Assembly (NCBI GenBank): GCA_021234535.1
Contig: CM037839.1
Span: 30,276,975-30,340,974, forward strand
DNA from: Stichopus chloronotus
Lineage: Eukaryota; Echinodermata; Holothuroidea; Aspidochirotida; Stichopodidae
Direction: 5' to 3'
Length of the DNA: 64,000 nt
The translations under genes and the position numbers were made by a program. Shown here piece by piece: positions 36,446-49,980 of the stretch. The number at the start of each line of letters is the position of its first letter. The stretch's first letter is position 1. The notes beneath the pieces are model-generated. The model had not been told where the DNA came from. It did not search any database and saw only the letters and a program-made list of their open reading frames with translations.

Positions 36446-37425
36446 TGGATTTCCCAATGAGACAATTTATTTCTGCCTTTAAAATAGATTTGTAGTCAGA
36501 AGTTACATTACAATGTTAACTACAATTGCCATTCATTTGTTTATCCTCAAACCTCATCCTTAAGAAAGGATGACCTGCTGGCTTGTTATTTGTCTTACAT
36601 GGATATGAGTGCAGTTCACATGCAGAGCAAAACCATCATTGTGAGTTCATTCACTCAACAGTTTACTTAGCAGCAATTAAATGATTACATCAGTGAGAAA
36701 CCCATCTGAAGAATTTGAAATGTAAGTGCTCATCCTTTTTTTGACAATGGCCCTTAAAGTGATTGCAAGTGTACTGAAAAACCAAAAGATAAGATTATGT
36801 TTGATCTTAACTTTTTCTTTATTTTTAAATGTACACACGAGGTTGTACATGAACGGACTATCTATGTCTTTCAATGAAGGAAAATGACAGTAACTACTTC
36901 GAAAAGCAATGGGATTGGCATAAAACAGTAACAAACAGATATCATGTTTGAAAAGTAACGGTTCTTACTATAACCGCCTACATAATGAATATATGCAATG
37001 GTACAGGTCTCACTAGTGTATGAAAAACATACTACTCAAGTCGTTGCTCCTTGGTAGGTATCAAGAATTGTAGCATTTGGTGAAAGGAAACATTGTATTT
37101 ACAAATAAACTATGAACTGAACACAACCCTCGGCATCAGTAATCCTCAGTTGTTAACTGAATATTCAATACTAGTATACTTTCCACTGGCTTGCTCAAAG
37201 AAGCACACCAATGATGTGAATGAAAATTGTCAACCACTACATTATGGTATTCTACACTTTTTGTCGTTATGTTAGAAGAATTTGAAATCATACGACAAAA
37301 TTAACTAACTGAAACCTATTTGTTTTCCCAGATTGTCTGAATGGTGTAATTAAAAGCCTTACCAAACTTTTGGAGATGAAATTTTAATGCTTTTACTTTT
37401 TGCCTACGCACATAATCACTTTAAG
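36446..37425 (-). mobile_element. TTAA inverted-terminal element, copy D (extended, inverted)
   Basis: Reverse complement of 21841-22845 over about 980 bp. It includes the simple element (about 36750-37425, ends CCCTTAAAGTGATTGCAAG and ATAATCACTTTAAG) plus the extra flank of about 305 bp. It stops at TGGATTTCCC, about 40 bp short of where copy B has its second terminal sequence. Open frames inside mirror those of copy B and are not genes. Confidence 0.8.
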
Positions 37426-40400
37426 TTACAATATAGAGCTGTTGATCAACCACAACTTTTGACATGATTTCACCACTTTGAAATCGTCCTATGGTTGCAT
37501 TAGGGCTAAGGGTAAGTAACTGCTGTAGGCCAAAGGTAGGTGTAGAACCACTAATGTACTTTACCTTATGTTGACTGGTGTACATTTACATTTCATCTAC
37601 CTTTGATGAAACTTACTAAACCTTCAATTTAACTAAAGTTTGAAAGGTTCCATATTAATGTAGCAAGCAGTGAAGAGATCAACTCTAATAATGCAATGAA
37701 AAATGCTATGAAAGACTGTCATAAAAAACAACACACACACAATCATGCAGCTGAGACTGCATTCTGTAGGAAATGGTAATTTCCTTACGCACAATGCAAG
37801 ATATATGGTTATATAGCTTAGATTCTGATGAAAAATGGTATCTAAGGCAGACACAAAAATACAACAGGATACAAAGCAATAGAAGGAAATTTGTTTTGCT
37901 CAATGTGTCTAGTTGGTCATCAATGCCAAACTCTTCATTTTGTACTTCCTAAGGCTTTGTATGTTTCTAAAATGTTTACCTTTAGATCTTGAAAAAGTTC
38001 TTAGTTCATTGACAATAACTTTACTCCCAAACAATTGTAAGATTGATGTGAACTTTGCCAGTTGTGTCATTTTCAGAAATATTGAGTTGAGATTCCTACA
38101 ACCCAAGTTGCACAAAATCTGCAGGTCGATTAATCTGATTAACAGTCATATTTTGAGGTCAGAGTTTTAAACTGTAATTGCTGTTCTTTAAAAATAAATC
38201 AAGTTTGAATCATGGTTGCATCTGACTAAGTTTTCACCAAAAGAAATCTAAATGGCATTTCATTAAAAAAAATATCAGACTGTAAGTGTTAGAATTTATA
38301 GAACTTTTATACCATACTTTTCACAGAACTACTTTGTAGAGGCCACCCCAGCTATATATGACTCATCAAGATAAAATGGTTCATTTGTACTTTTCTCATC
38401 ATTGTAAGCATAAACAGTTACTTTTGTTGTTAATGATGAATCTGTAATACATTCTAACTATATTATGTGTGCCTTGAAAAGATTTATAGTAGTTGGAAAA
38501 AGTGCTAAAGCCTACATTATGATTTCTGCTGTAATCAATTTTGGTGCACAATTTCAGATATGTAAGTTCATTGCACTTTTATATGAGAGAAGTCAATTAC
38601 ATTCTGAAGTCTGATGATATGGAAAGATCATCATGAAGTGAAATCACGACTAGTAGAAAGTACATTGAAGAGTTGATTCTGGATGCTAACCGAGGTAGGT
38701 GATAAACATTAACCCAATCAGTATATTGTAGAGTTTTCAGACACTGTGTGCTCACTATAGTGACCAACAATCTGCCAATCACTTTGTTCAATACGTAATA
38801 ACCAAGCAAAGAATTTTGAGAGAATTATAAACTCTGATGACAATTTCACAAGATCTCAACAATTGAGGTGTATAACCTCTTTAACTTTATTTGTAATGAA
38901 ATTCACTCAGTCTTACATTGTTATAACATTGTATTTAAAGATTTTGAAAATTGCTTGAAATAATAGAAGTAGATCAATTGAGTCACAAAGTGTACCAGGT
39001 ATTAAAAAAGCATTAAACTGAAAACTGACAGTTGAAACCATTCTCACTAGCTTGAATTGATAACTAGTTCTTGAATTACTGTATGCAGCTATCCTTTGAC
39101 TGCTTGCAACGCATGTATAATGCTACCTTCTGATTGGTCAACAGTGCAAGCTGTAAAATAAGCAACATCATGTTTAACATGAATACACATAGATCACACA
39201 GGGTAGGAGCATCATCTGTATGGGATCCTTGTCTTGCTGTATATGTCTCTCAAACTATTTATTTTCAAGCTCTTATTCAACTATTGAGGGGTTTTATTAG
39301 TATATTGCAGTCTGTTTAATATGTCCCGGGTGTCCCTTTTTCTCTTTATTTGTTGGAGGGTTATTGAGTTTTGCTGTAAATTTAATTATTGAAGAATTGA
39401 GAGCTAAAAATATTGTTATGCCAGAGGCAGCTCAGCTGATAAAGCTATGCTGTCTGCTGATGGTAGAGGGATGACGTTGTCATTTCTCTCTGGAAACAAA
39501 AAAAAAATGTGGCTGCAGCACTTTGCAATTCTTGGAGAAATCCCTTCATGGAATAAAGAGACCAAAAGGACAAAGGATTGTGGACAAAAAAAGGTTGAAC
39601 CAAAAGAAAAAAATACCCACATGATCTATCGGTTGTCATTGTGACATATCAGCTGAGATGATGGAGCAAACACTTAATGGAGAATCTGGATAGATATTTA
39701 CAACAGGAACTATAAATTTTGAGAAACACAAAGTAAGTTACATTAGAAAAGAAAATATAGTGATACAAAAAAAAAAAAACATTTGATGTTGCAGATTATC
39801 TCCTCAAAAGATATGCAACTGTCAGTAGTAAAGAATTTATTACTAGAAATTCTCTGTGTACAGGGAGCCATATACAAGTCACAAACAGTAAAAGCAACAT
39901 CACAGTTGCCATTTTTGAGAATGCATTTACAAAATGCCTTCAAAGTATCAACACAGAGGGTTTTCTTCGTGTTTTTTTTTCAGCACAAATTACTATATTA
40001 TGGTCTTATCTTGGAGAATCTTCGTCTGTCTCCATTATTTGGAAATCTGTCTGAATATTTTGTATCTCAAAGGGATGCTTGTTTATATTCATGTGGAACT
40101 TTTATATTTTAATTTTGTCACCATATTCTTACATTTCTGAGTATTGAATTTCATAAATCAATCATTTCTCCTTCCTTTTCTTCTTTTCGTCCATCTTCCA
40201 CCCCCCATTTACCTTTAGCACCCCCCCATTTACCTTTAGCTGGGTTTGTAACATAAATGTTCGGCATTAATTTTCTCTTTATACTCTTGAAATATATAAA
40301 CTAAGTCTCATTATCTCATCCCTGTACGTAGTAGTATACAGCCCTGGAGGAGATATTCTACGTCATTGGCTGGTTAAGTCCAAACAAATAACACTTAAAT

Positions 40401-40429
40401 GATAGCTCACCTTACATATCTTGTATTGT
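37426..40429. other. No gene recognised
   Basis: Short open frames only; the longest (39783-40112, 109 codons, TTG start) has no recognisable domain. A tRNA A-box-like string GGCAGCTCAGCTGATAAAGC lies near 39425, followed by an A run, but lacks a B box. Confidence 0.35.
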
Positions 40430-41290
40430 GGCATTTAACCAAAACTTGGTGGGTCAATAGTCCTTATGTGGGGTACCCATGTTATACAATTGACATGAAT
40501 GGAGATAACCCATTGGGGTTAATGGGGTGAGAAGGGGTGTGCGTGTGTGTGTGTTTTTGTACTAAAGAAAGTGTTACATTACCCTCTTAGACAGTAAGTT
40601 GGATGAACCTGAAACATGGTGGGTAGGTGCTAGGGTATACGATGTAGTGTCCACCAGACTGATGATGTTGTAGGTGTCAAAGGTCACATGTCACTAAAAC
40701 CAAAAACACATTTTTAGCAATATTTCTATGTGCGATATCCTAGAATGATAAAAGTACCATGTATGGATAGTAAACAAAACAAGAAAAACTGATGATTTCA
40801 CAAGGTCAAAGATCATGTGATTAAATGTGAAATCGACAAAAATGCTCTGAAAAAGTGTGTCACGATCTCCTCCTAGACAGTAAGTTGGATGAAGTTCCAA
40901 CTTTAATAGTGGGTTGGTGCCCGGGTATGAAGTATAGTGTCCACCAGACTGATTGTGATCATAGGTCAAAGGTCACCGGTCACGAAAACCAAAAACACAT
41001 TTTAGCATCATCTCTATATGTGAATATCTTAAGAGTTATAAAACTACCATATATAGACAGTAAGCAATACAAGAATATTTTAAACATATTGATGATGTCA
41101 CAATTTTAAAGGTCACATGAGTAAAGGTCAAAACAGCAAAAATGCTCTGAGAAAGTGTGTCACGATCTCCTCCTAGAAGGTAAATCAGATGAACTTCAAA
41201 CTTGGTGGGTGGGTCCCTGGGTATGAGATGGAGTGTATGCCCTAGTGATGATGTGATATTTCAAGGGCAAAGGTCGAGATTACTGTAATG
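40430..41290 (+). repeat. About 290-bp tandem repeat with a GT head
   Basis: The block 'acagtaagttggatgaa' at 40591 recurs at 40877 and, degenerate, at 41177 (spacings 286 and 300). Units also share AAACCAAAAACACATTTT, 'gtgtcacgatctcctcctag' and 'agtgtccaccagactgat'. A GT microsatellite (about 40540-40555) lies in the head. Each unit has AGGTCAAAGGTCA or a close variant, so it is probably related in design to the 145-bp arrays. Confidence 0.85.
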
Positions 41291-44200
41291 CATAATACAG
41301 TGTTAGGTGCTGGTAGTACATGGTGTCAACAGGACTTTTACATATTTGCCTTTCCATGAATGTGACACGGTATTTCAACCTATGCAACCACTTCTGGGCT
41401 GAGTGTTTTTGTCGAGTAGCAAGGTCATTTCCCATGCGTTGATAATATCTTCAGTCAGTATATGTTTACAAAACCATATATATATAGATTTACAGCACAA
41501 TTGTTCAAGAACTCAAGATGAAGAAAATATTGAGCCACGCTTAATGCGCTTTTCATAAAACTCAAAGGATCCACAGTGACGAGGATGCGGATATGAGGAA
41601 TACTTTGACGCTCAGGTGTTCTTTGGGAATACTTTTGACACACGCTCGATATCTAGGCACATATGTACGCACATGCAGGTATTTGTGCCATTTGTGCCAT
41701 TTATGTTTGATATAAAGTGATCTCAGTACTGCCATTACACTGTCCAATTAATGTCATGAGTAAGTCAAATTTGCAGAGTTACACATGCAAGCATGATAAT
41801 CATTAATTTCTGTGTACGTAGAGCATAGCCTTTACCTCAACCCCTTAGCCACGTATGGTTAATGTCCATCACCATGGGAGGCTATAGGTGCTCTGCATGC
41901 AATACACACCTTTATACAATACCACACTGTGGTCGGATTGCACCTGTACCAACTCCCTGCCTATATACCAGTCATTGACCTGCCACGGTAGTTTACAATA
42001 GTACAGTTAACCAGGGATATGCTAGAACCAAGTGATTGTTATAGCAACTCCCTACTAGAACGGTCCAAAATAACCTGGCACTGGAACAGTCGTGGACAGT
42101 AAGTGGTTGCGATTTTCGCAACCACATTTTCTATTTACAGTTGATCCTTCTGAACACATCATCGCCTGTTGCTTCTGAAATTGAGTTTTCCTTGAAAGTG
42201 CTTCTCACCTGTGGACGTGACATAATGAAAACAGCCCACAAGCAGATAAAAAAATGAAGAAGAGTGGTATAAGCTCTTGCCTTAGCTTTCACAATCAAGA
42301 ACTGAATGTCTGTTTGATGAAATGTAAGTTGATATTCATAGAACAAAATTAATTGAGTGGACGCAGGGGCATTGGAAAAGTGGATTTGAGATTATGGAAT
42401 TGTCAACACAGGAGGCAATATCTGAGGGAATCATTACTTTGCTTAATGGCCTTCTGGACATGGTGTGTTACTGTACCATGCATTAGGGTGGATCCAAAGG
42501 AGGAAGGTACACGGAGACTGATAGCTATTTGGCAGTGCTTGCAAAATGATGATGCCCATATAGAGAGAGAGAGCTGAACTTATAACTGTGATGCAGTTAC
42601 TTTCCTTAGTTAATGCATTTAGGTCATTCTGTGTTTAAAAGAAATGTAAACAGTCAGAAAAATATTTACTCAAACCTATTGTGACTGATGTGAAGTTGTT
42701 TAGATTCGTCATTTGCAATAAATTGTATTACAGGGAAGTTGAGTTGAAATATATAATACATTGGAAAACAATCTGATGCACACCTTTCAAAAGCATGTTG
42801 ATGTCAGGGATGGTAACACCTAATTGCAAATGGGGAAATTCCAATTATCATAAATGTTACTATAGGAGGGCATTCACTTTGCAACATATAATCAGCCAGG
42901 TAAATGTGAAAACTAATTAAACAATCCCATGGTTTGTTTTGCGTATGCCCAGTCTAAGGACTTTTCTATCATCTGTGTATGATGACTACATAGGTAGTGT
43001 TTGTAAGCAATAATATGAACAGTTTAAAAGATGTGAATAGCATTTGGCAGAATGGATAGAGGAAATATTAAATTATTCACTCCCAAAGTGTCAGGCTTAG
43101 GCTCAGTTGATCATATGCAATGTTGACACTTAATTGGTATGATTGTAAGCCTAGAAATGTTACTGAAAGGAGAAGAAATAACATCAGTAAAAGAGAAACA
43201 AAAGAGAAAGAGTTAAAATAATTGTTCATACTTTGTCCCACTTGATCTGTATGAGATAGCTATTTGAAGAAGTTTTGCTCATGCTGAAATGTTGCATAAA
43301 CTGACTGTTGTTGAAGGTGCAATTCAGTTATGGATAGGTTGAACAGATATTTCCAAAATTTGTATTATTTGTGTGTAAAAAATTTCATTTGGTTTTTGCT
43401 TACATCATACAGCACATAATGCATGAAGGGACCTGCTTATTTCATTTTGAATTCTCACCTTGGAACAGCAGGCCCAGTCAATTTAATGTATTTTATGTGA
43501 TCTAAATTGTATTGTTGAATTGGTTAAAAGTTAGGGTCGCCAGCCAGTATGTTAGTGGAGACCAAATGGGAGCTGGTATAGATCTATTTCCTCATAGGAC
43601 AGCAACATCTTTTATTCATCTCCTTCTGATATATACAATGACAGAACACCAGGAGATCCCATCACCTGAAAAGTACAGCGTTAAAAGTTAAGCAATCTAG
43701 TTAAATATCCCACAAACCACTAACATGCAAAATGTTGTTGGCCATTTAGTAGAAACAATGCCATTGTCCATTCTCCCTAATCATGTACTGCTAGCTATAT
43801 GCATCATGTAAGTACTTGCATTGTGCAGATTTTTAAATAAATTTCCAGAGTTCGTTATAAAGGGGTGTTTCATGAACAATATAAATATATTCCTTATTTG
43901 GTGGCTAGAGTTTCGACCTACTTATTTGAGTTTATTGAAGGACAACTTGTCACAGAATCTGGTTTACCATCAGAATATTGCCTTCTACAGTATAAGAGGA
44001 CTAATGTTGTTCAATGAAGCATAATCCTTGTATGGTTTTCAGTGTAGAATCATGTGCACTATGCTAGCCTGGTGTATCATATAGGACTGACTTAATTCTC
44101 TTGATGTAGCAGTCTGATACAAAATTGTTTGTTTTACCACTGAAGTGTCAACATATTGAATTACGTGGGCAGAATGAATTAATTGTACATTCGAGTAGCT

Positions 44201-44905
44201 CTAGTGCACCATCATGTTTTGAGAGTGTTGCACTATTTCTTAACATGACAAACTGTTTGAAATTTGGGCCTTGTGTTGCATGTCTGGACAAGAAATATGT
44301 ATGTTACCTCAACACGAGTATGATATCTTCATTATTTTAATAACACTTGATTGCTGATTGAGTTGGCAGGACCTCCTTAAGCTGTCAGTGATATGAGACT
44401 TTGACAGAAATAACCACAGTATTGAAAATCAAGGCCACTAGGCTGGCTGCCAACTTCTCACGTCATTCTGAAGTCCCCTGTGTCTACAGTATCCCAGAGT
44501 TGGAACGGTGTGTTCACGCCGCCGTTCTCCTTTTCATTGTTGTGTTTTGGCATGTAGAGAATGGTGGTGTGAACACTTAACGGAAGCCCCCTAGTGGGAA
44601 AGGATTTCAGGCATGCAGCTTGTTAAATTCACTGGGGAGTGTATTTTGGGAGTGACAAGATCAGAGTGACGTTGCAAGCGGTACCTGTTGTGCCAGATAC
44701 ATTTATAGTTGCATGCAGATTTAAGCAGTATATATTTTTTGTCTATCTCAGTGCATATAGTTTTTTGTATGCTCGAATCATAGGTGGTGATTCCACTTTC
44801 AAGAGCACTGTCAGATAACTTGCCTCACCCTTTTTTTTCCTGTTCACACCCTGGAGAGAGAATGATGATTACGAGGATGAAAAGTTGAAGTGTTAAATGA
44901 AGGTG
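41291..44905. other. No gene recognised
   Basis: AT-rich sequence; open frames of 60-75 codons without recognisable domains. No repeat array seen. Confidence 0.4.
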
Positions 44906-45780
44906 AGAGTGGGTATTGAGTCAGAATCATAGGTGGGAGCGTGGGTATTGAGTCGGAATCATAGATGGAAGGGTGGGTATTGAGTCGGAATCATAGGTGG
45001 GAGCGTGGGTATTGAGTCGGAATCAAAGGTGGGAGCGTGGGTATTGAGTCAGAATCATAGGTGGGAGCGTGGGTATTGTGTCAGAATCATAGGTGGGAAC
45101 GTGGGTATTGTCTCGGAAGCACTTAAGGTGAGACTGGGTATATTGATCTTCAAGCACTGACAGTGAGAGTAGCTAGTATTTCGCACAGAACTGGGTGAGT
45201 GGGGGTACTGAGTCAGAATCATAGGGGTGAGGGTGGGTATTGAGTCAGAATCATAGGTGGGAGCGTGGGTATTGAGTCAGAATCATAGGTGGGAGCGTGG
45301 GTATTGTGTCGGAAGCACTTAAGGTGAGACTAGGTATATTGATCTTCAAGCACTTACAGTGAGAGTAGCTGGTATTTAGCACAGAACTGGGTGAGTGGGG
45401 GTATCGAGTCAGAATCATAGGGGTGAGGGTGGGTAGTGAGTCGGAAGCACATGAGTGGGCGTGGGTATTGCATCGAAAGCACATAGTTTAAGTGTGGGTT
45501 TTGCATCGGAAGCACATAAGGGTGAGCATGGGTATTGAGTCAGAAGCCTGTAGGGTGAGAGTGGGTAATGATAATAATAATTTATAGCATTTATAATGCA
45601 CCATCTATTTTATGACATAATCTGAGGCACAGAAGAAATGTAGCAGAATAATTACTGAGAGTAGGAAATATGGCAAAAAGCACAGTTAATCATAAGTCGG
45701 AAGCATGCAGGGTGAGCATGGGTATTGAGTCAGAAGCATGAAGGGTGACAGTGGGCAATGAGTGGGAAGCATCAATGGTG
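44906..45780 (+). repeat. 32-bp minisatellite with a 196-bp higher-order unit
   Basis: The basic unit is TGGGTATTGAGTCAGAATCA followed by TAGGTGGGAGCG (32 bp; starts at 44912, 44944, 44976 and on). A composite block beginning CGGAAGCACTTAAGGTGAGAC occurs at 45114 and 45310, a 196-bp higher-order repeat. Later units diverge, and about 45568-45692 is an unrelated insert starting with an ATAATAATAATT run. Confidence 0.9.
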
Positions 45781-47227
45781 ATTAAAAGTGCAAACACGGA
45801 TCACCTCTGAACAAATATTGTTCCATGTTCAAGTTACTGTGAGGCATGAAACACATACTCGTGAATAGTTTACGTGATATTTCCACTTAGGGAATATAAA
45901 AAAATAGGTTTTTCTTCCCTGTGTACTGGGACATTTTCTGAGTAAATTTGTCATTTGTAGATCTTTTTTTTTTTAACAATAGATCTGTTAAGGAGATCTA
46001 CTTATTCTGGGTTAAGAAGAAGAAAGTGCAAAATGTATGTCACAGCTATATACAACCTATCCTCCTTTGATTGTGATTTGTCTTGTTTCTTCAGTTTGAT
46101 CAGATAGAAGTCCATTGGGCTAAAATTACCCGATGTGTGGAACAAATTCGCAGCATGTATAATCTGATCTATGTTTCATCTCAACCTCATTCAGTCATTC
46201 ACATATATAGAGCTAATCATACTGAGGGGGGGGGGGGTTACAGTGCATTGTGGTATTGATTTCATCCTCTTTCTCCTAACATATTAGGTGTTGGTGCAAT
46301 GACTGAGCACCTGGAACAGGCTCAGTCACTCCAGCCTATTTCAACAAGATCAGCTGATGTATTTTCCACCTTCAGGTTTCAACATCTAATTTAGTCGTTA
46401 ATTTGAATCTTTTCTCGTTAGTCTTGTCTTGTGCTATGAGCCTTCATTTAAGGCTCTCACCTTTTTTGACTTCACTTTGTTCAATTCCTTGGGAGGTTCA
46501 TCCTATTGCAACATACATGAGGAGATGTATTTGTAATGAGTTGTTCCCTATTACTTCATTGTTATTGTGTTGTGTTGTTTTGTTTGTAATTCTTTGTTGT
46601 TTTTTTGACTCACTATTTCCGGTAGGTAGGGGGAAAATGATCAATAAGTAGTTATACTTCTTTTTTTTTTCCCTTTTCCATGCAATAATACTATTGACCT
46701 TTTTATTCTATCATATTGTGTATGTCATTGTACACCTTAGATTGTAAATTGTTCATTGCTGGAATAAATAAATTGAATTGAACATGGAAGAGAAGTACAT
46801 TTACCACATGGTCCAGTTCAGCTAACTTTTTTAGCTGAAAAAAAAAATAACTCCTTTATTCTATCATAAGTTACACTCTAATTAATGAAGTTTCTCTTGA
46901 AAGAAACAATATGGCATAGATGGTATTTTTCAGATTGTTATCAAATGGAAGAAAATGATGGAAAATTATGATAATAAAGGCTATTTATTCTTCAAACAGT
47001 TCATCCTGCATTGAAAGGGATGCTGCTTTGGCAATTAAGGTTCTTCTTTGGAGTGGAGACAAAAATAGTCTGCATTTATTTTGAAGTCTCCTTTAAGCAT
47101 TTGCTGGTTTATTAACTGTATCTATATGAGTTGAGTGAATGCAGTGGGTGTATGGTTGGTGATGAAACAGCCTGCTTCTAAAGGTTTTATAATTTAGTCA
47201 TGTACGGTTTGTCTCAGAAATAGTCAT
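45781..47227. other. No gene recognised
   Basis: A strong pyrimidine-AG acceptor (ending at about 46091) precedes an open frame of some 55 codons, but it runs through a 12-G tract (46226-46237) and lacks a donor, so I do not call an exon. A second poly-T patch is near 46660. Confidence 0.3.
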
Positions 47228-49425
47228 GCAATGGGACTATTCTGTTAACGTTCATTTTTTATTGAATACTTTCATGAAAGACAATCGCAATGTATCCCAT
47301 GAACTGTGATAATTCTTCTGCTTCTATTAAATTCACAACAGAAACAATAACAAAAACTTCCCAAAATTGTGTGTTTTTGATTGAGTGGAAGAAGTACTGT
47401 ATTACCACAGGAATGGTGGTTTTTTCCATAATAGGCTGCAAGTTTACTCTTCTTTTATGATGGTGGCAACTTTGGTTGGCAGAAATCCTTTTAAATCAGT
47501 TTGTTGTCAAGAAAAGTTTTCATTCTGCGATTCATGCCACAGTCAGTAGGTAGGTTGCACACAACCAAAGTAGTCAACAAGACAACAGTATTTTGTACTT
47601 TACATAATTTGAGTGACTGCAGTATAGACTGCATCTTGCAGATAATCAAGCCAAATTTTTACTCAATGATGAAACAAATTAACTAGAATTACTGGATCCA
47701 ACTGAAACTGAGAAGCAGTTTGGAGCAGCTGGGCTCAATCCAAGGTATGGCTCATTAACTGAAACAAAACTCTGAGTCTAAAGCAGCTCAGTCTAAGAAA
47801 AAGAATTATTTTTCTTTCATACTGATAGAAGCTATAGGTGATTATTGTTTTCATTATGGTACCAGGCTAGGCTAGTCTGCAGAAGCTACTAAGATGGCAC
47901 TAGGCTGGTTGCATTGTAAAGCAGTTTTCGAAACTACATTTCTTTTTATGAGTGGCTTCAGCAATGGGACTATTCCGTTAACTTTCATTGTTTATTGAAT
48001 ACTTTCATGAAAGACAATCGCAATGTATCCCATGAACTGTGATAATTCTTCTGCTTCTATTAAATTCACAACAGATGCAATAATAAAAACTTCCCAAAAT
48101 TGTGTGTTTTTGATTGAATGGAAGAAGTACTGTATTACCACAGGAATGGTTTTATTTTCCATAATAGGCTGCAAGTTTACTCTTCTTTTATGATGGTGGC
48201 AACTTTGGTTGGCAGAAATCCTTTTAAATCAGTTTGTTGTCAAGAAAAGTTTTCATTCTGCGATTCATGCCACAATCAGTAGGTAGGTTGCACACAACCA
48301 AAGTAGTCAACAAGACAACAGTATTTTATACTTTACATAATTTGAGTGACTGCAGTATAGGCTGCATCTTGCAGATAATCAAGCCAAATTTTTACTCAAT
48401 GATGAAACAAATTAACTAGAATTACTGGATCCAACTGAAACTGATAAGCAGTTTGGAGCAGCTGGGCTCAATCCAAGGTATGGCTCATTAACTGAAACAA
48501 AACTGAGTCTAAAGCAGCTCAGTCTAAGAAAAAGAATTATTTTTCTTTCATACTGATAGAAGCTATAGGTGATTATTGTTTTCATTATGGTACCAGGCTA
48601 GGCTAGTCTGCAGAAGCTACTAAGATGGCACTAGGCTGGTTGCATTGTAAAGCAGTTTTCGAAACTACATTTCTTTTTATGAGTGGCTTCAGCAATGGGA
48701 CTATTCCGTTAACTTTCATTGTTTATTGAATACTTTCATGAAAGACAATCGCAATGTATCCCATGAACTGTGATAATTCTTCTGCTTCTATTAAATTCAC
48801 AACAGATGCAATAATAAAAACTTCCCAAAATTGTGTGTTTTTGATTGAATGGAAGAAGTACTGTATTACCACAGGAATGGTTTTATTTTCCATAATAGGC
48901 TGCAAGTTTACTCTTCTTTTATGATGGTGGCAACTTTGGTTGGCAGAAATCCTTTTAAATCAGTTTGTTGTCAAGAAAAGTTTTCATTCTGCGATTCATG
49001 CCACAATCAGTAGGTAGGTTGCACACAACCAAAGTAGTCAACAAGACAACAGTATTTTATACTTTACATAATTTGAGTGACTGCAGTATAGGCTGCATCT
49101 TGCAGATAATCAAGCCAAATTTTTACTCAATGATGAAACGAATTAACTAGAATTACTGGATCCAACTGAAACTGATAAGCAGTTTGGAGCAGCTGGGCTC
49201 AATCCAAGGTATGGCTCATTAACTGAAACAAAACTGAGTCTAAAGCAGCTCAGTCTAAGAAAAAGAATTATTTTTCTTTCATACTGATAGAAGCTATAGG
49301 TGATTATTGTTTTCATTATGGTACCAGGCTAGGCTAGTCTGCAGAAGTTACTAAGACGGCACCAGGCTGGTTGCATTGTAAAGCAGTTTTCGAAACTACA
49401 TTTCTTTTTATGAGTGGCTTCAGCA
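47228..49425 (+). repeat. Three tandem copies of a 731-bp unit
   Basis: Copies begin at 47228, 47961 and 48692 with GCAATGGGACTATTC; lengths are 733, 731 and 731 bp, and the array ends with a residual GCA at 49423-49425. Copies 2 and 3 differ by about four substitutions; copy 1 differs by more, including a 2-bp CT insertion in 'aaaactctgagtc'. Each copy holds two open frames of about 60 codons. Changes between copies alter amino acids freely, so I read the unit as non-coding segmental duplication, not a gene cluster. Confidence 0.95.
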
Positions 49426-49539
49426 GACTCTTGTAGATATTAGAAAGTTTTGTGATAGTGTCCTTACAATGAATTGTCACAACTTGAATTTATATTTGTA
49501 AATTAATGTTTGTTAGTTTAAAACATCAACCCCACTTTT

Positions 49540-49980
49540 ATAATGTGCAACAGCACAGCCTTTACTGGTGTGTCAAACATATACTGTTCAAGTCATAGCT
49601 TCTTGCTCAATTGTAAGTGGCCTATTTAGTGAAAGAAAGCACTGTATTTACAAAGGAATCACATCAGTGACCATGCAGTTTCACCCAACTGGATATTTAT
49701 GACTAACATTACTTCCCATTGGCTTGTTTAAAGAAGCACATGGCTATGTTGATCATGAAGATTGTCACCCACTACATTATTTCATTTTGCACTTTTTGAT
49801 GCTTTTCTGTGAGAATTAGAACTACAGCAGAGTACATTCCTTGAGATCTGTTTGTTTTCCAAAATTATCTGGATGATGCAATTAAAAGGCACACTTAACT
49901 TTTGAACATAAAATTGACTTTTGAACATAAAATTGTTAATGTTTTTTGCCTTTATGTCTATTCATGCAATCACTCTAAAG
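49540..49980 (-). mobile_element. TTAA inverted-terminal element, copy C (truncated)
   Basis: Diverged reverse-strand copy. Blocks such as 'tttacaaa', 'ccactacattat', 'tttgttttcc.aaattatctggatg' and the terminal 'tcatgcaatcactctaaag' align in order with copies A, B and D. The other end cannot be traced beyond about 49540. Confidence 0.6.

Noticed and set aside
39420..39500. tRNA A-box-like string followed by an A run
   Set aside because: No B box (GGTTCRANNCC) at the right distance, so neither a tRNA gene nor a supported SINE.
39783..40112. 109-codon frame
   Set aside because: TTG start, low-complexity F run in the middle, no recognised domain.
46092..46260. Open frame after a strong acceptor
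   Set aside because: It runs through the 12-G tract and has no usable donor; composition beyond the first 30 codons is not protein-like.
47259..48905. 60-codon reverse frames conserved in all three 731-bp copies (also 61-codon forward frames)
   Set aside because: Conservation is explained by recent duplication. Differences between copy 1 and copies 2-3 change amino acids without bias to silent sites, and the forward frames use TTG starts.
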